64,000 nucleotides of DNA from Acinetobacter sp. LoGeW2-3 (GCF_002688565.1 NZ_CP024011.1:930001-994000); one strand, 5' to 3'; positions 1 through 8,882 are shown, counted from the stretch's first letter. Made by a program: numbers and translations. The notes: generated by a model from the letters alone, not told the origin.

Positions 1-1091
1 CTAATATGTCCAAGAGCCGCTTTATTGCAGCGGCCAGCCATGACCTGTTACAGCCGATGCATGCTGCACGTCTGTTTAGTACTGCACTAGAGCAAAGTGT
101 GCAAAGTGAAGAAGATCGCAAGACCTTACAACAACTAGATCGTGCCCTGCATGGTGCAGAAAGTATGCTCTCTGCCCTGCTGGATATTGCACGTCTGGAA
201 GGTGGTACGATTCAGCCGAAGCGCCAGGCTTATCCATTGCATGACCTGCTCAGCGATCTGGAATTACAATTCAAGTCGATTGCAGCGCAACGTGGTATCA
301 AGTTCAGCGTGCATGATGCCCAGTTCTGGATTGACACCGATCCACAATGGATTCGCCGTATTATCCAAAACTTTGTCAGCAATGCGCTACGTTATACCGC
401 TAGCGGTAAAGTAATTGTCGGCGTACTGCGTTCAAGTAGTAAACCGAATCATATCCGTATTGGTGTCTGGGATACTGGACCGGGGATTGCTGAAGAACAA
501 CGCATCAAACTGTTCCAGGAATTTGAGCGTTGTGGCCACACGTCCCCTTGGGGTGAACAAGGTCTGGGTTTAGGTCTGGCGATTGTGCAGCGTATGACCA
601 GCATGCTGGACTACCCAGTCCATGTCTATTCTGAATATGGCAAAGGCTCCTGCTTTATGATTGAAGTACCGCTGACTGAAGCACCAAAAGTCGTGGCGGC
701 TCCAGTACAGGCTGTACCGCTGAAATCTAAAGCCTTTAAAGTGCTGTGTTTAGACAATGACGAAACCATTCTGGAAGGTATGTCGACTTTGCTGACCAAA
801 TGGGGTTATCAAGTGTTTAAAGCCACAGAACCTGAACAGGCACAGGAGCTAATAGAACAGGAAAATATTCAAGTTTGGCTAGTCGATCAGCATTTAAATA
901 ATGACAAACGCGGTTTGGACTTTATTGTGAATAACCGTAAGCCGAATGTACCCGTTGCTTTGATCACGGCAGATTCTGATCCAGAACTGCCACAGCAGCT
1001 CAAGGAACTGAATATTGTTCTGCTGAAAAAACCGCTAAAACCTGCTTCATTACGTTCATGGCTTTCTGGCTTAAAAATCTCGGATAGTTAA
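1..1091 (+). CDS. Hybrid sensor histidine kinase, C-terminal part (CrbS/MxtR-like), cut by window start
   Basis: Only the end of this protein is visible: the frame is open back to base 1, so the first ATG at 6 is internal. The part seen starts inside the dimerisation/phosphoacceptor helix (H-box ASHDLLQP), continues with the ATPase domain (N-box NFVSNALRY, G1 DTGPGI, G2 GLGLGLAIV) and ends with a receiver domain whose phosphoacceptor Asp lies in WLVDQHL and conserved Lys in LLKKPLK. This is the architecture of the C-terminal half of CrbS/MxtR-type kinases, which sense through an N-terminal SSS-transporter module and phosphorylate a LuxR-type regulator to switch on acetyl-CoA synthetase. The candidate regulator lies at 2331-2981 and acs at 8927-10870. 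The CrbS assignment is inference because the sensing half is outside the window; the hybrid kinase call is firm. Confidence 0.85.
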   Translation, partial: NMSKSRFIAAASHDLLQPMHAARLFSTALEQSVQSEEDRKTLQQLDRALHGAESMLSALLDIARLEGGTIQPKRQAYPLHDLLSDLELQFKSIAAQRGIKFSVHDAQFWIDTDPQWIRRIIQNFVSNALRYTASGKVIVGVLRSSSKPNHIRIGVWDTGPGIAEEQRIKLFQEFERCGHTSPWGEQGLGLGLAIVQRMTSMLDYPVHVYSEYGKGSCFMIEVPLTEAPKVVAAPVQAVPLKSKAFKVLCLDNDETILEGMSTLLTKWGYQVFKATEPEQAQELIEQENIQVWLVDQHLNNDKRGLDFIVNNRKPNVPVALITADSDPELPQQLKELNIVLLKKPLKPASLRSWLSGLKISDS

Positions 1092-1109
1092 GACGTTATA
1101 GGTTTGATA

Positions 1110-1146
1110 AGTGCCTGTTTTACTAAATAAAGCAGGCACTTTTTAT
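1110..1146 (+). terminator. Rho-independent terminator after the hybrid kinase gene
   Basis: An 8-bp stem AGTGCCTG / CAGGCACT with a 15-nt loop is followed directly by a T-rich run. It starts 19 bases after the kinase stop codon. Confidence 0.8.
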
Positions 1147-1505
1147 TTTAAATGTCACAAAAAATTTCAACATTTGCATGATATTTAAGCGGATGTGCTA
1201 AAAGCATCAAAATCAGGCTAGAAATACTGATATCCATTGACCAAAAATATCATTTTTAAAATCACTATGGCAAAACTTCACCATTCCTGACGTGAAGCTG
1301 TGTGTACTTGGTTACAATATTGTAAGTTATTATTTTTTATAAACTAATATTGGTCTAATTTGGTTATTCGAACTTTAGTCGTATTTTTTCTTCCCCTATT
1401 CCGCTCTAAAAATATGACTTAGAAACGATCAGTATCTATTCATGCCAATAATTCTTCATCCGCATGTCAGCTGATCATTTATTACTGCATAAAGGATGAC
1501 TAATC
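1147..1505. other. AT-rich intergenic region with a 14-bp perfect palindrome
   Basis: No gene is evident. The stretch is the upstream region of the gene at 1506. It holds the perfect palindrome TTACAATATTGTAA at 1312-1325, which could be an operator; no regulator can be named. A ribosome binding site AAAGGATG precedes the ATG at 1506. Confidence 0.5.
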
Positions 1506-2267
1506 ATGAGCTTAGACACTACTACTGAGATTAATCAGAACCGACAGTTTCATCGTCAATACGGTGCCAATGCCATGCTGCCGGCAATCGACTGGAGCAA
1601 TCTATTTAAATACAGCAAACTTGATCCAGCACAGGTTGAAGCACTGGAAACTCTGTATCAGTCTGCCGTTCCCCTCGCTCTGCAAGTATTTGAAGAATTG
1701 CACTTTGATGTATTTGAACCTTTTGCCTATAAGCCTCAAGGTTTGGGACTATTTGAGCGTCTGGCGGAACAGGAATCAAAACTGATTCAATCGCTGGAAA
1801 CCGAAACTGCAGAATTAAGTGAAGACACCCGTCATCAGATCTGGAGCATGTTATTGCGTGGTGGTGCGGTACTGGTATTTAAAGCATGGCTGGCAAAAGT
1901 CAAAACTGGTGATGACCAACTGGATACCTCACAGTTTGATGAACTTTCTGAACTACTGTTTATTAAAACTCCACCGCTTGAACTGGCAGAGCGCTTACGT
2001 GTTGATCCAAATTCAGAACAGGATCATATCTTCCTGATGTATGGCAATGACGTTTATCTGGATCGCTTCAACAGTCTGGAAACTGCAGCATTGTTTGTAG
2101 ACCTTGGTGTTTATGATGCCGCTTTCCTGAGTCTGCGTGATGATCGTGTTGCTGAATACCTGATGTCGCAAGGCTATGTCACTCAGGAGCAGATTGATGA
2201 ACTGCAATGTGCTCTGAACCCACTGTTCTGTGCAGATCTCACTCCTAAACAAGATTGTATCGCTTAA
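1506..2267 (+). CDS. Conserved hypothetical protein between sensor kinase and response regulator
   Basis: A 253-residue protein that I do not recognise. It has no signal peptide and no membrane segment. It is acidic and mostly helical in appearance, with Leu/Glu-rich stretches around residues 75-110 and 150-170. The start is supported by an AAAGGATG-type ribosome binding site just before the ATG. It sits between the hybrid kinase (same strand, 414 bp upstream) and the LuxR-type regulator (opposite strand, sharing a bidirectional terminator). A link to acetate signalling is suggested only by position. Base composition and codon use look like the neighbours, so there is no sign of recent transfer. 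Confidence 0.75.
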   Translation: MSLDTTTEINQNRQFHRQYGANAMLPAIDWSNLFKYSKLDPAQVEALETLYQSAVPLALQVFEELHFDVFEPFAYKPQGLGLFERLAEQESKLIQSLETETAELSEDTRHQIWSMLLRGGAVLVFKAWLAKVKTGDDQLDTSQFDELSELLFIKTPPLELAERLRVDPNSEQDHIFLMYGNDVYLDRFNSLETAALFVDLGVYDAAFLSLRDDRVAEYLMSQGYVTQEQIDELQCALNPLFCADLTPKQDCIA

Positions 2268-2286
2268 AAGCAGATATTCAGGCAAT

Positions 2287-2315
2287 AAAAAAGACCTCTA
2301 TTGAGGTCTTTTTTT
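2287..2315. terminator. Bidirectional terminator
   Basis: The stem AAAAAAGACCTC / GAGGTCTTTTTT with a TATT loop has A- and T-tracts on both sides. It can serve the gene ending at 2267 and the convergent regulator gene ending at 2331. Confidence 0.9.
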
Positions 2316-2330
2316 GTCGCTTTAAAAAGC

Positions 2331-2981
2331 TTAGATTTTCTTTTCTTCAATATTCAATGCATTGATCGCCAATACAGCTTGAGTACGGTTCTGTACACCG
2401 AGCTTACGGAAGATTGCAGTTACGTGCGCTTTAATAGTTGCTTCAGAGACATCCAGCTCATACGCGATCTGTTTGTTGAGCAAGCCTTCTGCCACCATCA
2501 TCAACACGCGGAACTGTTGCGGTGTCAAAGACTGAATACGTTCAGCCAATGCAGTTTCATCAGCAGCACGTGGATCAAAATTCATGTTGGCTGGCAGATT
2601 TGGTGGTAACCAGATTTCGCCTTCCAGTACTTCACGAATCGCTTCACCAATATGGCTTGGATGCGCTGATTTTGGAATGTAGCCCATTGCACCATGTGCA
2701 ATCGCACGTTGAATGATGCTGACTTCTTCATGAGCCGACACCACAATAATTGGCAATGAAGGATACTGTGCGCGGACATGCACCAATGCAGAAAAGCCGG
2801 AAGCACCCGGTAAATTCAGATCCAGCAGCACAAGATCAGGTTCAGGACCATTTTCCAGGCGTTCATAAAATTCATTCACTGCTGCAGTTTCATGAATTTG
2901 TGCTTGCGGTAAGCTATAACGAACGGCTTGAATTAAAGCATGACGAAACAGTGGATGATCATCAACGATTAAAATATTCAT
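2331..2981 (-). CDS. LuxR/NarL-type response regulator (CrbR/ErdR-like)
   Basis: A 216-residue two-domain regulator. Residues 1-120 form a receiver domain with the acidic pair DD at 7-8, phosphoacceptor Asp54 in LLDLNLPG, and the K in IPKSAHP. Residues about 148-205 form a LuxR-type helix-turn-helix (LTPQQFRVL, GLLNKQIA, VSEATIKAHV). Regulators of this size and class, CrbR in Vibrio and ErdR in Pseudomonas, work with CrbS/MxtR kinases to activate acs. The kinase fragment at the window start and acs at 8927-10870 fit that picture. The response-regulator call is certain; the CrbR identity is inferred from context. Confidence 0.9.
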   Translation of the reverse strand: MNILIVDDHPLFRHALIQAVRYSLPQAQIHETAAVNEFYERLENGPEPDLVLLDLNLPGASGFSALVHVRAQYPSLPIIVVSAHEEVSIIQRAIAHGAMGYIPKSAHPSHIGEAIREVLEGEIWLPPNLPANMNFDPRAADETALAERIQSLTPQQFRVLMMVAEGLLNKQIAYELDVSEATIKAHVTAIFRKLGVQNRTQAVLAINALNIEEKKI

Positions 2982-3356
2982 AGGACGTGAGAGAGATCTT
3001 GTGCACGGTAGCTTCTATTCTACCTGTACTCGGTAGCTCAGCGATATGCAAGACTGTACATTTTTTAAAAATAATCTTCAGTTTCGCTACATAAATTATA
3101 AAATATCTGTATTTCACTAATTATTTAATTCTCATCATTTTTTTGTATATACATTGTTGACTGACTGCAAAGCTTATTCTCATTCAATATAAGTCAAAAT
3201 ATCAATGTATTAGTCACTAGCAGCGTTACTAATACTCACCATTTTAATTATATCTCAAATTTAGATAACTTTTCAGCTTTTCCTTATTTTACACGCATAA
3301 GCTCATTTTGGATTAATAGGCTCATTCCGAGACCAACCAATTTTTTAGGTTCCAAA
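2982..3356. other. AT-rich divergent intergenic region
   Basis: These 375 bp lie between the response regulator (leftward) and msuE (rightward), so they must hold promoters for both. I see no convincing consensus sigma-70 promoter and no -24/-12 sigma-54 element ahead of msuE, although sfn genes in pseudomonads are sigma-54 dependent. No gene is evident. Confidence 0.5.
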
Positions 3357-4091
3357 ATGTCAAATCAAGATCTACAAAAACCACTGAATATCGTTGCCGT
3401 TTCTGGTGGTTTAAATAATCCGTCTAAAACTGAAGCACTGGTACAAGCGATTGTTGATGAGCTAGGTGAAGCAACACCAATCAATGTACATTTCATTAAA
3501 TTCAGCGAAATTGGTCAGTTACTGGGTGGCGCGATCTACCGCAACCAGTTACCACAACGTGTTCAGGATGATTTGGCAGCGGTTGAAGCAGCTGATGCGC
3601 TGATTGTCGGTACACCAGTTTACCGCGCATCATTCACTGGCTTGTTCAAACACTTCTTTGACTTTGTAGAACAAACTGCACTGGTTGATGTTCCTGTTCT
3701 TTTAGCAGCATCAGGTGGTAGTGACCGTCATGCGCTGGTACTTGAACACCAATTACGTCCATTGTTCAGCTTCTTCCAGGCTCAAACGCTGCCAATCGGT
3801 GTTTATGCAACAGATCGTGACTTCACGCCTGAATATACCATTCACAGCGAATTACTGCGTGCACGTATTACACTCGCTGTCGCACGTGCATTACCAATCC
3901 TTGAATGGGCACCAGCAAAAGGTCAACGTGCAGAAGTGGTTAAAGAAAAATCACAACAAGCTAACCAGAATCTGGGCATCAACAAGCAAATCGAACAGGA
4001 AGAAGTTCTGCCTTCAGCAGCAGTGCCTAGCCTGGATGCAGCAGAGTCTCGTTTACACAGTAAGAAAGCACCAAAAACTCAAGTTGCTTAA
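3357..4091 (+). CDS. msuE: NADPH-dependent FMN reductase, MsuE type
   Basis: This flavodoxin-like reductase supplies reduced FMN to two-component monooxygenases in sulfonate and sulfone scavenging. The N-terminus carries the phosphate-binding loop VSGGLNNPSKT, followed by the family segments GTPVYRASFTGLFKHFFD and the SGGSDRHAL loop. The core covers about residues 10-185, close to the whole length of MsuE in pseudomonads. The remaining roughly 60 residues form a polar, low-complexity C-terminal tail rich in Gln, Glu, Ala and Lys, which is unusual. The partner monooxygenase gene sfnG starts 29 bp downstream on the same strand, so the two probably form an operon. Sulfur-starvation control is expected from the family but no binding site was seen. 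Confidence 0.88.
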   Translation: MSNQDLQKPLNIVAVSGGLNNPSKTEALVQAIVDELGEATPINVHFIKFSEIGQLLGGAIYRNQLPQRVQDDLAAVEAADALIVGTPVYRASFTGLFKHFFDFVEQTALVDVPVLLAASGGSDRHALVLEHQLRPLFSFFQAQTLPIGVYATDRDFTPEYTIHSELLRARITLAVARALPILEWAPAKGQRAEVVKEKSQQANQNLGINKQIEQEEVLPSAAVPSLDAAESRLHSKKAPKTQVA

Positions 4092-4120
4092 TTAATTAAC
4101 TTCTTCAGAGGATGAGAAGA

Positions 4121-5233
4121 ATGTCAAACAACAAAAATATTACTTTTGCATATTGGGTTCCAAATGTAAGCGGTGGTCTGGTCGTGAGTAACATCGAGCA
4201 ACGCACTGACTGGAGCTATGACTATAACGTACGTCTGGCACAGACAGCAGAAAAGGCTGGCTTTGACTATGCCCTGACCCAGATTCGTTTTACTGCAGGC
4301 TACAATGCAGAAAATCAGCACGAATCTGTTAGCTTCAGTCACGGCATTTTGGCGAAAACTGAACGTCTAAAAGTCATTGCGGCGATTCTGCCAGGCCCTT
4401 GGAAACCAGCATTGGCAGCAAAACAGCTGGCAACCATTGATCATTTAACTAACGGCCGTATCGCGATCAATGTCGTCAGTGGCTGGTTCCGTGGTGAATT
4501 TGATGCAATTGGTGAAGAGTGGCCTGAACATGACCAGCGCTATGCACGTTCAGAAGAATTTATTCGTAGCCTGAAAGGTGTCTGGACCCAAGATAATTTC
4601 AGTTTTGATGGTAAGTACTACCAGTTTAAGGACTATACCTTGAGTCCAAAACCGGTACAGAAACCACATATTGAAATATTCCAGGGCGGCAGTTCACGTG
4701 CGGCACGCGACATGGCATCACGTGTATCGGACTGGTACTTTACCAATGGCAACACGCCTGAAGAGCTGAAAAAGCAGATCGATGACATTCGTGAAAAGGC
4801 TAAAGCCAATAATCATCAAGTGAAAATCGGTGTGAATGCTTTCGTGATCGCCCGTGATACTGAAGAAGAAGCGCAAGCGGTACTACGAGAAATCGTTGCT
4901 AAGGCCAATGTCCAAGCCGTGAAATCTTTTGGTGATGCAACCCGTGAAGCAGGTGCAGCAACAGCGGAAGGTGAAGGTAACTGGGCCAAGTCTACGTTTG
5001 AAGATCTGGTGCAATACAACGATGGCTTCCGTACCAACCTGATTGGTACACCGCAGCAAATCGCTGAACGTATCATTGAACTGAAAAAAGTTGGTGTGGA
5101 TCTCATCCTGTCTGGATTCCTGCACTTTATTGAAGAAGTTGAATACTTTGGCCAAAAGGTATTACCTTTGGTTCGTGAACTTGAAGCACAACAGGCAACG
5201 GCTGTGCAACAAGAAGAAGCTGAGCTCGTATAA
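4121..5233 (+). CDS. sfnG: FMNH2-dependent dimethylsulfone monooxygenase
   Basis: A luciferase-like (TIM-barrel) monooxygenase of 370 residues. SfnG cleaves dimethylsulfone to methanesulfinate using reduced FMN delivered by an MsuE-type reductase, here the gene directly upstream. Family features include FAYWVPNVSGGLV at the N-terminus, the TQIRFTAGY segment, the NVVSGWFRGEF loop and the FQGGSSRAARD flavin-binding segment. I chose the ATG at 4121 because AGAGGA at 4107-4112 lies 8 bases before it; the in-frame ATG at 4112 overlaps that ribosome binding site. A terminator follows at 5268. The enzyme belongs to the organosulfur scavenging group with msuE and the DszC-like gene at 7599. Confidence 0.9.
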   Translation: MSNNKNITFAYWVPNVSGGLVVSNIEQRTDWSYDYNVRLAQTAEKAGFDYALTQIRFTAGYNAENQHESVSFSHGILAKTERLKVIAAILPGPWKPALAAKQLATIDHLTNGRIAINVVSGWFRGEFDAIGEEWPEHDQRYARSEEFIRSLKGVWTQDNFSFDGKYYQFKDYTLSPKPVQKPHIEIFQGGSSRAARDMASRVSDWYFTNGNTPEELKKQIDDIREKAKANNHQVKIGVNAFVIARDTEEEAQAVLREIVAKANVQAVKSFGDATREAGAATAEGEGNWAKSTFEDLVQYNDGFRTNLIGTPQQIAERIIELKKVGVDLILSGFLHFIEEVEYFGQKVLPLVRELEAQQATAVQQEEAELV

Positions 5234-5267
5234 CGATTCCGATAATTCTCAGCGGACTCCCTTCACT

Positions 5268-5297
5268 CCCCTAAGGCTCGGCTTAGGGGATTTTTTT
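5268..5297 (+). terminator. Rho-independent terminator after sfnG
   Basis: The stem CCCCTAAG / CTTAGGGG with a 6-nt loop is followed by a run of seven T. It closes the msuE-sfnG unit. Confidence 0.9.
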
Positions 5298-5392
5298 ATC
5301 TGGGCATAAAACTAGGCAGTGCAGCACAACTATAGCCGTACTCCATATTCCTCCCTACAATGTGATGCAATTGCAAGAATAGATGTTTAACT

Positions 5393-6013
5393 ATGTATAC
5401 CGGTATTGTCCAAGGCCTGGAAAAGGTCGTTGAAATTCGCAAAGGCGATGGCTTTATTACGATCATCGTGAGTGATCAGCAAGGCTTTTTTGAAGATGTG
5501 TTTATTGGTGCCAGTGTGGCGGTGAATGGTGTGTGCCTGACCGTAACCACAATCGACCGTGAGCAGCAACAGATTCATTTTGATATTTCTAATGTTACCC
5601 TCGATCTGACCACGCTGAACTCATTAAAAGTCGGTGATGAAGTGAATATCGAACGCTCTGCCAAAGTCGGCGCAGAAAATGGTGGACATAACCTGTATGG
5701 GCATATTGAAGGCACCGCTAAAGTCAGCCAGATTGAACGTCGCGGTGAAACCTTACATATTGACCTGCAAATTCCAGATGGCAATATCAAATACTTCTTC
5801 CTGAAAGGCTTTATCGGGCTAAATGGCTGTAGCCTAACTGTGAACCGAGTCGATCGTGCCAAAAGCGAGATTTCGATTGACCTGATTCCAGAAACTTTAC
5901 GCCTAACCACCTGGAAAGCGGTTCAGGTCGGTGATGAGGTCAATTATGAAATTGACCAGATGACCCGTACCCTGGTGGATACGCTAGAAAATATTCATTT
6001 AGCCAAAGGCTAA
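5393..6013 (+). CDS. ribE: Riboflavin synthase alpha subunit
   Basis: A 206-residue protein with two tandem lumazine-binding barrels. It converts two 6,7-dimethyl-8-ribityllumazine molecules to riboflavin plus a pyrimidine. The N-terminus MYTGIVQG corresponds to the MFTGIV signature. The first barrel shows VNGVCLTV and GGHNLYGHI, the second GLNGCSLTVNRV and LIPETLRLTT. Length and motifs match the E. coli-type enzyme. No FMN riboswitch is visible in the 159 bp upstream, and no other riboflavin gene is nearby. Its position among FMN- and FAD-dependent enzymes suggests extra flavin supply, possibly as a second copy beside a housekeeping ribE elsewhere; that is inference. Confidence 0.92.
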   Translation: MYTGIVQGLEKVVEIRKGDGFITIIVSDQQGFFEDVFIGASVAVNGVCLTVTTIDREQQQIHFDISNVTLDLTTLNSLKVGDEVNIERSAKVGAENGGHNLYGHIEGTAKVSQIERRGETLHIDLQIPDGNIKYFFLKGFIGLNGCSLTVNRVDRAKSEISIDLIPETLRLTTWKAVQVGDEVNYEIDQMTRTLVDTLENIHLAKG

Positions 6014-6128
6014 TTTTAGGAAGGTTGAGGTAAATAAAACTCAGCCTCTATCCCGTTAATATTTCTCTACTATTTCTGTCCTGCCAGATTGCCTAGAATG
6101 CATGGCATCTTATTTGTAGAAAATAGCC

Positions 6129-7544
6129 ATGCATCTGATCTGGTTCCGGAATGACTTAAGACTTCATGACCATGCTGCCTTATGGCATGCAGCACAAAGC
6201 AGACAATGTCTGGCTTTAGTCATCCTGTCACCTGAGCAATGGCAACTGCATCAGGATGCACCGATCAAGATTGATTTCTACCTGCGCCGGCTCAAAGTCC
6301 TGAAACAGCAGCTAGAAGCACTGAATATTCCTCTACTGATTTTGAATATTCCACGCTGGAAAGATATCCCAGATCAGTTCTTGTCACTGTGTCAGCAATT
6401 CCAGATCAGTACCGTGCATTGCAATATTGAAACTGGTTTTAATGAACAACAACGCGATCAAGCCGTAGAACAACTGCTACAACAGCATCAGATTGCTTTT
6501 GAGTCTTATGAAGACCGAACTCTGTTTCCTTTAGGTTCAATCCGTAATCAGAACCAGCAGCCCTATCAGGTGTTTAGCGCGTTTAAAAAGAAGTGCTATG
6601 AGCGGCTGATTATCGATGTACCTTCCTGTTATCCAGAGATCGAAGCTCAGCCTAAATTAGAATTCGATCTTTCTAGCTTTGATTTTGACTTAGACAAGTT
6701 TGCTGAAACTTATCAGCAAGAAGCTATCAGCCGATATTGGCCAATTGAAGATCAGCATGCTTTTGAGATGCTGAATGAATTTATAGAAGACCGGCTGGTT
6801 GACTATAAAATTGATCGTGACCTCCCATCCATTGATGGAACCAGCCAACTGTCTCCGCATTTAAATATTGGCATTCTCTCTATCCGGGAGTGTGTGCAGT
6901 CTCTGTTTGCATCTTCACAAGGCTATTTTCAAATTGAAAATGAAGGTCAGCAAACCTGGCTGGATGAACTGCTTTGGCGTGAGTTCTATCAGCATACCTT
7001 GCATGACTTTCCTAAAGTCTCCAAGCATCAACCTTTTAAGGACAATACCAAAGCCATCGTGTGGCGAGACGCCCCTGAAGATTTAGCTGCCTGGCAGCAA
7101 GGTCAGACCGGGATTCCGATTGTCGATGCCGGTATGCACCAACTACTGGCTACTGGCTGGATGCATAACCGGGTGCGCATGATCACCGCCATGTTCCTCA
7201 GTAAAAACCTGTTGATTGACTGGCGTTTGGGCGAAGCCTGGTTTATGCAGCATCTGATTGATGGCGATCTGGCAGCCAATAATGGCGGCTGGCAATGGTG
7301 CACCTCCACCGGCATGGATGCGGTACCCTATTTCCGGATTTTTAATCCAGTGAATCAGTCTCAGCGTTTTGATCCCAACGGCGACTATCTCCGTAAATGG
7401 GTGCCAGAACTGGCACATCTGGATAGTAAAAGCATTCATGAACCTTATGCTAAAAATCCAGATTTACAGCTGGATTATCCAAAGCCTATTGTCGATTTAA
7501 AGCAGTCCCGTATACGAGCGATTGAGGCCTTTAAACAGCTTTAA
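6129..7544 (+). CDS. phrB: Deoxyribodipyrimidine (CPD) photolyase, class I
   Basis: A light-dependent enzyme that splits cyclobutane pyrimidine dimers using FAD and an antenna chromophore. The 471-residue length matches class I photolyases. The N-terminal alpha/beta domain begins LIWFRNDLRLHDHAAL. The FAD-binding helical domain contains TSQLSPHLNIGILS, WMHNRVRMITAMFLSKNL, DGDLAANNGGWQW and FRIFNPVNQSQRFDP. Conserved Trp residues for electron transfer are present. It follows ribE on the same strand with a 115-bp gap and is closed by the bidirectional terminator at 7563. Confidence 0.95.
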   Translation: MHLIWFRNDLRLHDHAALWHAAQSRQCLALVILSPEQWQLHQDAPIKIDFYLRRLKVLKQQLEALNIPLLILNIPRWKDIPDQFLSLCQQFQISTVHCNIETGFNEQQRDQAVEQLLQQHQIAFESYEDRTLFPLGSIRNQNQQPYQVFSAFKKKCYERLIIDVPSCYPEIEAQPKLEFDLSSFDFDLDKFAETYQQEAISRYWPIEDQHAFEMLNEFIEDRLVDYKIDRDLPSIDGTSQLSPHLNIGILSIRECVQSLFASSQGYFQIENEGQQTWLDELLWREFYQHTLHDFPKVSKHQPFKDNTKAIVWRDAPEDLAAWQQGQTGIPIVDAGMHQLLATGWMHNRVRMITAMFLSKNLLIDWRLGEAWFMQHLIDGDLAANNGGWQWCTSTGMDAVPYFRIFNPVNQSQRFDPNGDYLRKWVPELAHLDSKSIHEPYAKNPDLQLDYPKPIVDLKQSRIRAIEAFKQL

Positions 7545-7562
7545 GTAAAACCATCATTAAAT

Positions 7563-7588
7563 AAAAAGCCTCCAACTGGAGGCTTTTT
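7563..7588. terminator. Bidirectional terminator between phrB and the DszC-like gene
   Basis: The perfect stem AAAAAGCCTCC / GGAGGCTTTTT with an AACT loop has A- and T-tracts in both directions. Confidence 0.92.
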
Positions 7589-7598
7589 AAAAGATAAA

Positions 7599-8780
7599 TC
7601 AAGAATAAAAACTTGGATCAGGCACTTTACCCGTCAGCACCCATTCGCCGACTTCCTGATATTTATAATCCACCGGATCATGTAGGGTCTGGGTACGGAC
7701 ATTGCGCCAGAAACGGTCCAGATTCAGCTTGGCAGTCGTTGCTCGTGCCCCCATCACCTGAAAGATGTTTTGCGTGATATAGAGTGAAGTATTGGTCGCA
7801 GCAATTTTTGCAGTGGCAATGGCAATCGACACTTCACCACGCTGTTCAGCAGTCAGTTCAGCGCCCACATCCCACGCTTTTTGCAGAGTCTGAATAGCTT
7901 TGTTTGCCAATAGACGAACGCCTTCAAGTTGCACATAGAACTCGGCAAAATGCTTCTGGGTAAATGGGTCATTCACCGCATTTTCTGCTAGAGACTTGGA
8001 CCAGGCTTTTTGATTCTGTACGGTCTGCTTCGCCACTTCAAAAGCCCCTTCGGCTACACCGAGGAACATGTGCACAAAAATCAGCTGGGCAATCAATGGA
8101 CGCAGGCTGGAATATGGGGTACTCAGTGGTCCCGGATTCAGTAACAGTTCATCTTCATGAATTTTCACCTGTTCAAAATGGCTGGTGCCACTATCGGTCT
8201 GACGCTGGCCCATATTGTTCCAGTCCCCGAGGAAACTCACACCATCACGCTGGGTTGGAATCACCCCGATCAGCAGTTTGCCTTCTTCGTTATAGCCGGA
8301 ACACAGCAGAATGTCGGAATCCATTGAACCAGAACAGAAGCTCTTGTCACCATGGAAAATATATTCTTTCTCAGAAATTTTAGTCGCTGTAGTACGGCGA
8401 TCTAGCGGATTCAGAGTATTGCCCCAAAACAGGTTTTCTTGTGCAGTCTGTTCAAACCAGGAGCCATATTGTTCTGGCTGTGAAAACAGTTCAACCGTTG
8501 CGATCAGCAGATGATGGAAACCATAAACATGCGCCAATGAACTATCGACGCGCGCAATAATCTGAATGGTCTGAAAGATCGTCTGCCAGTCTGCACCCTG
8601 CCCACCATATTCCTTTGGAATCGAGAGTCCCAGCAATCCGCTCTGACGGATCAGGTCACGTTGCTGCTTGGGATTGCCACCCTGTTTGTCACGTTCAGCC
8701 GCAGTCAAAGCGAACTGATCTGCCAGGGATTGGGCAATATCCAGTGGAGATTGATCCAGGTATTGTTGTCGCGCATTCAT
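7599..8780 (-). CDS. DszC/SoxC-like flavin-dependent monooxygenase (acyl-CoA dehydrogenase fold)
   Basis: It belongs to the acyl-CoA dehydrogenase superfamily but resembles DszC, the FMNH2-dependent dibenzothiophene monooxygenase, rather than a true acyl-CoA dehydrogenase. Shared features include AAERDKQGG near the N-terminus, KEYGGQGADW, the GDKSFCSG segment, GQRQTDSG, LIAQLIFVHMFLG and the C-terminal DRFWRNVRTQTLHDPVDYK. The ATG at 8780 (393 residues) matches where DszC homology begins; an upstream in-frame start at 8858 would add 26 residues unlike the family. Function is likely oxidation of an organosulfur compound or sulfonate with reduced FMN, perhaps from MsuE. The actual substrate cannot be read from the sequence. 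Confidence 0.85.
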   Translation of the reverse strand: MNARQQYLDQSPLDIAQSLADQFALTAAERDKQGGNPKQQRDLIRQSGLLGLSIPKEYGGQGADWQTIFQTIQIIARVDSSLAHVYGFHHLLIATVELFSQPEQYGSWFEQTAQENLFWGNTLNPLDRRTTATKISEKEYIFHGDKSFCSGSMDSDILLCSGYNEEGKLLIGVIPTQRDGVSFLGDWNNMGQRQTDSGTSHFEQVKIHEDELLLNPGPLSTPYSSLRPLIAQLIFVHMFLGVAEGAFEVAKQTVQNQKAWSKSLAENAVNDPFTQKHFAEFYVQLEGVRLLANKAIQTLQKAWDVGAELTAEQRGEVSIAIATAKIAATNTSLYITQNIFQVMGARATTAKLNLDRFWRNVRTQTLHDPVDYKYQEVGEWVLTGKVPDPSFYS

Positions 8781-8882
8781 TGTTTTGTACTCATTTCTGC
8801 TCTCTACAGCATGCCAGAAGCTTAACAGATCACGCCCAGAGCCTATATCCGAAAGCATGCAGAGCTTATCAATGATATAAAA

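Noticed and set aside
2982..3356. Sigma-54 promoter ahead of msuE-sfnG
   Set aside because: No TGGCAC-N5-TTGC element was found, although sfn genes in pseudomonads use one.
5234..5392. FMN riboswitch ahead of ribE
   Set aside because: The conserved FMN-aptamer words are absent; the stretch holds only the sfnG terminator and a short leader.
8781..8858. Longer start for the DszC-like gene
   Set aside because: The extra 26 residues show no similarity to DszC-type proteins, whose homology begins after ATG 8780.
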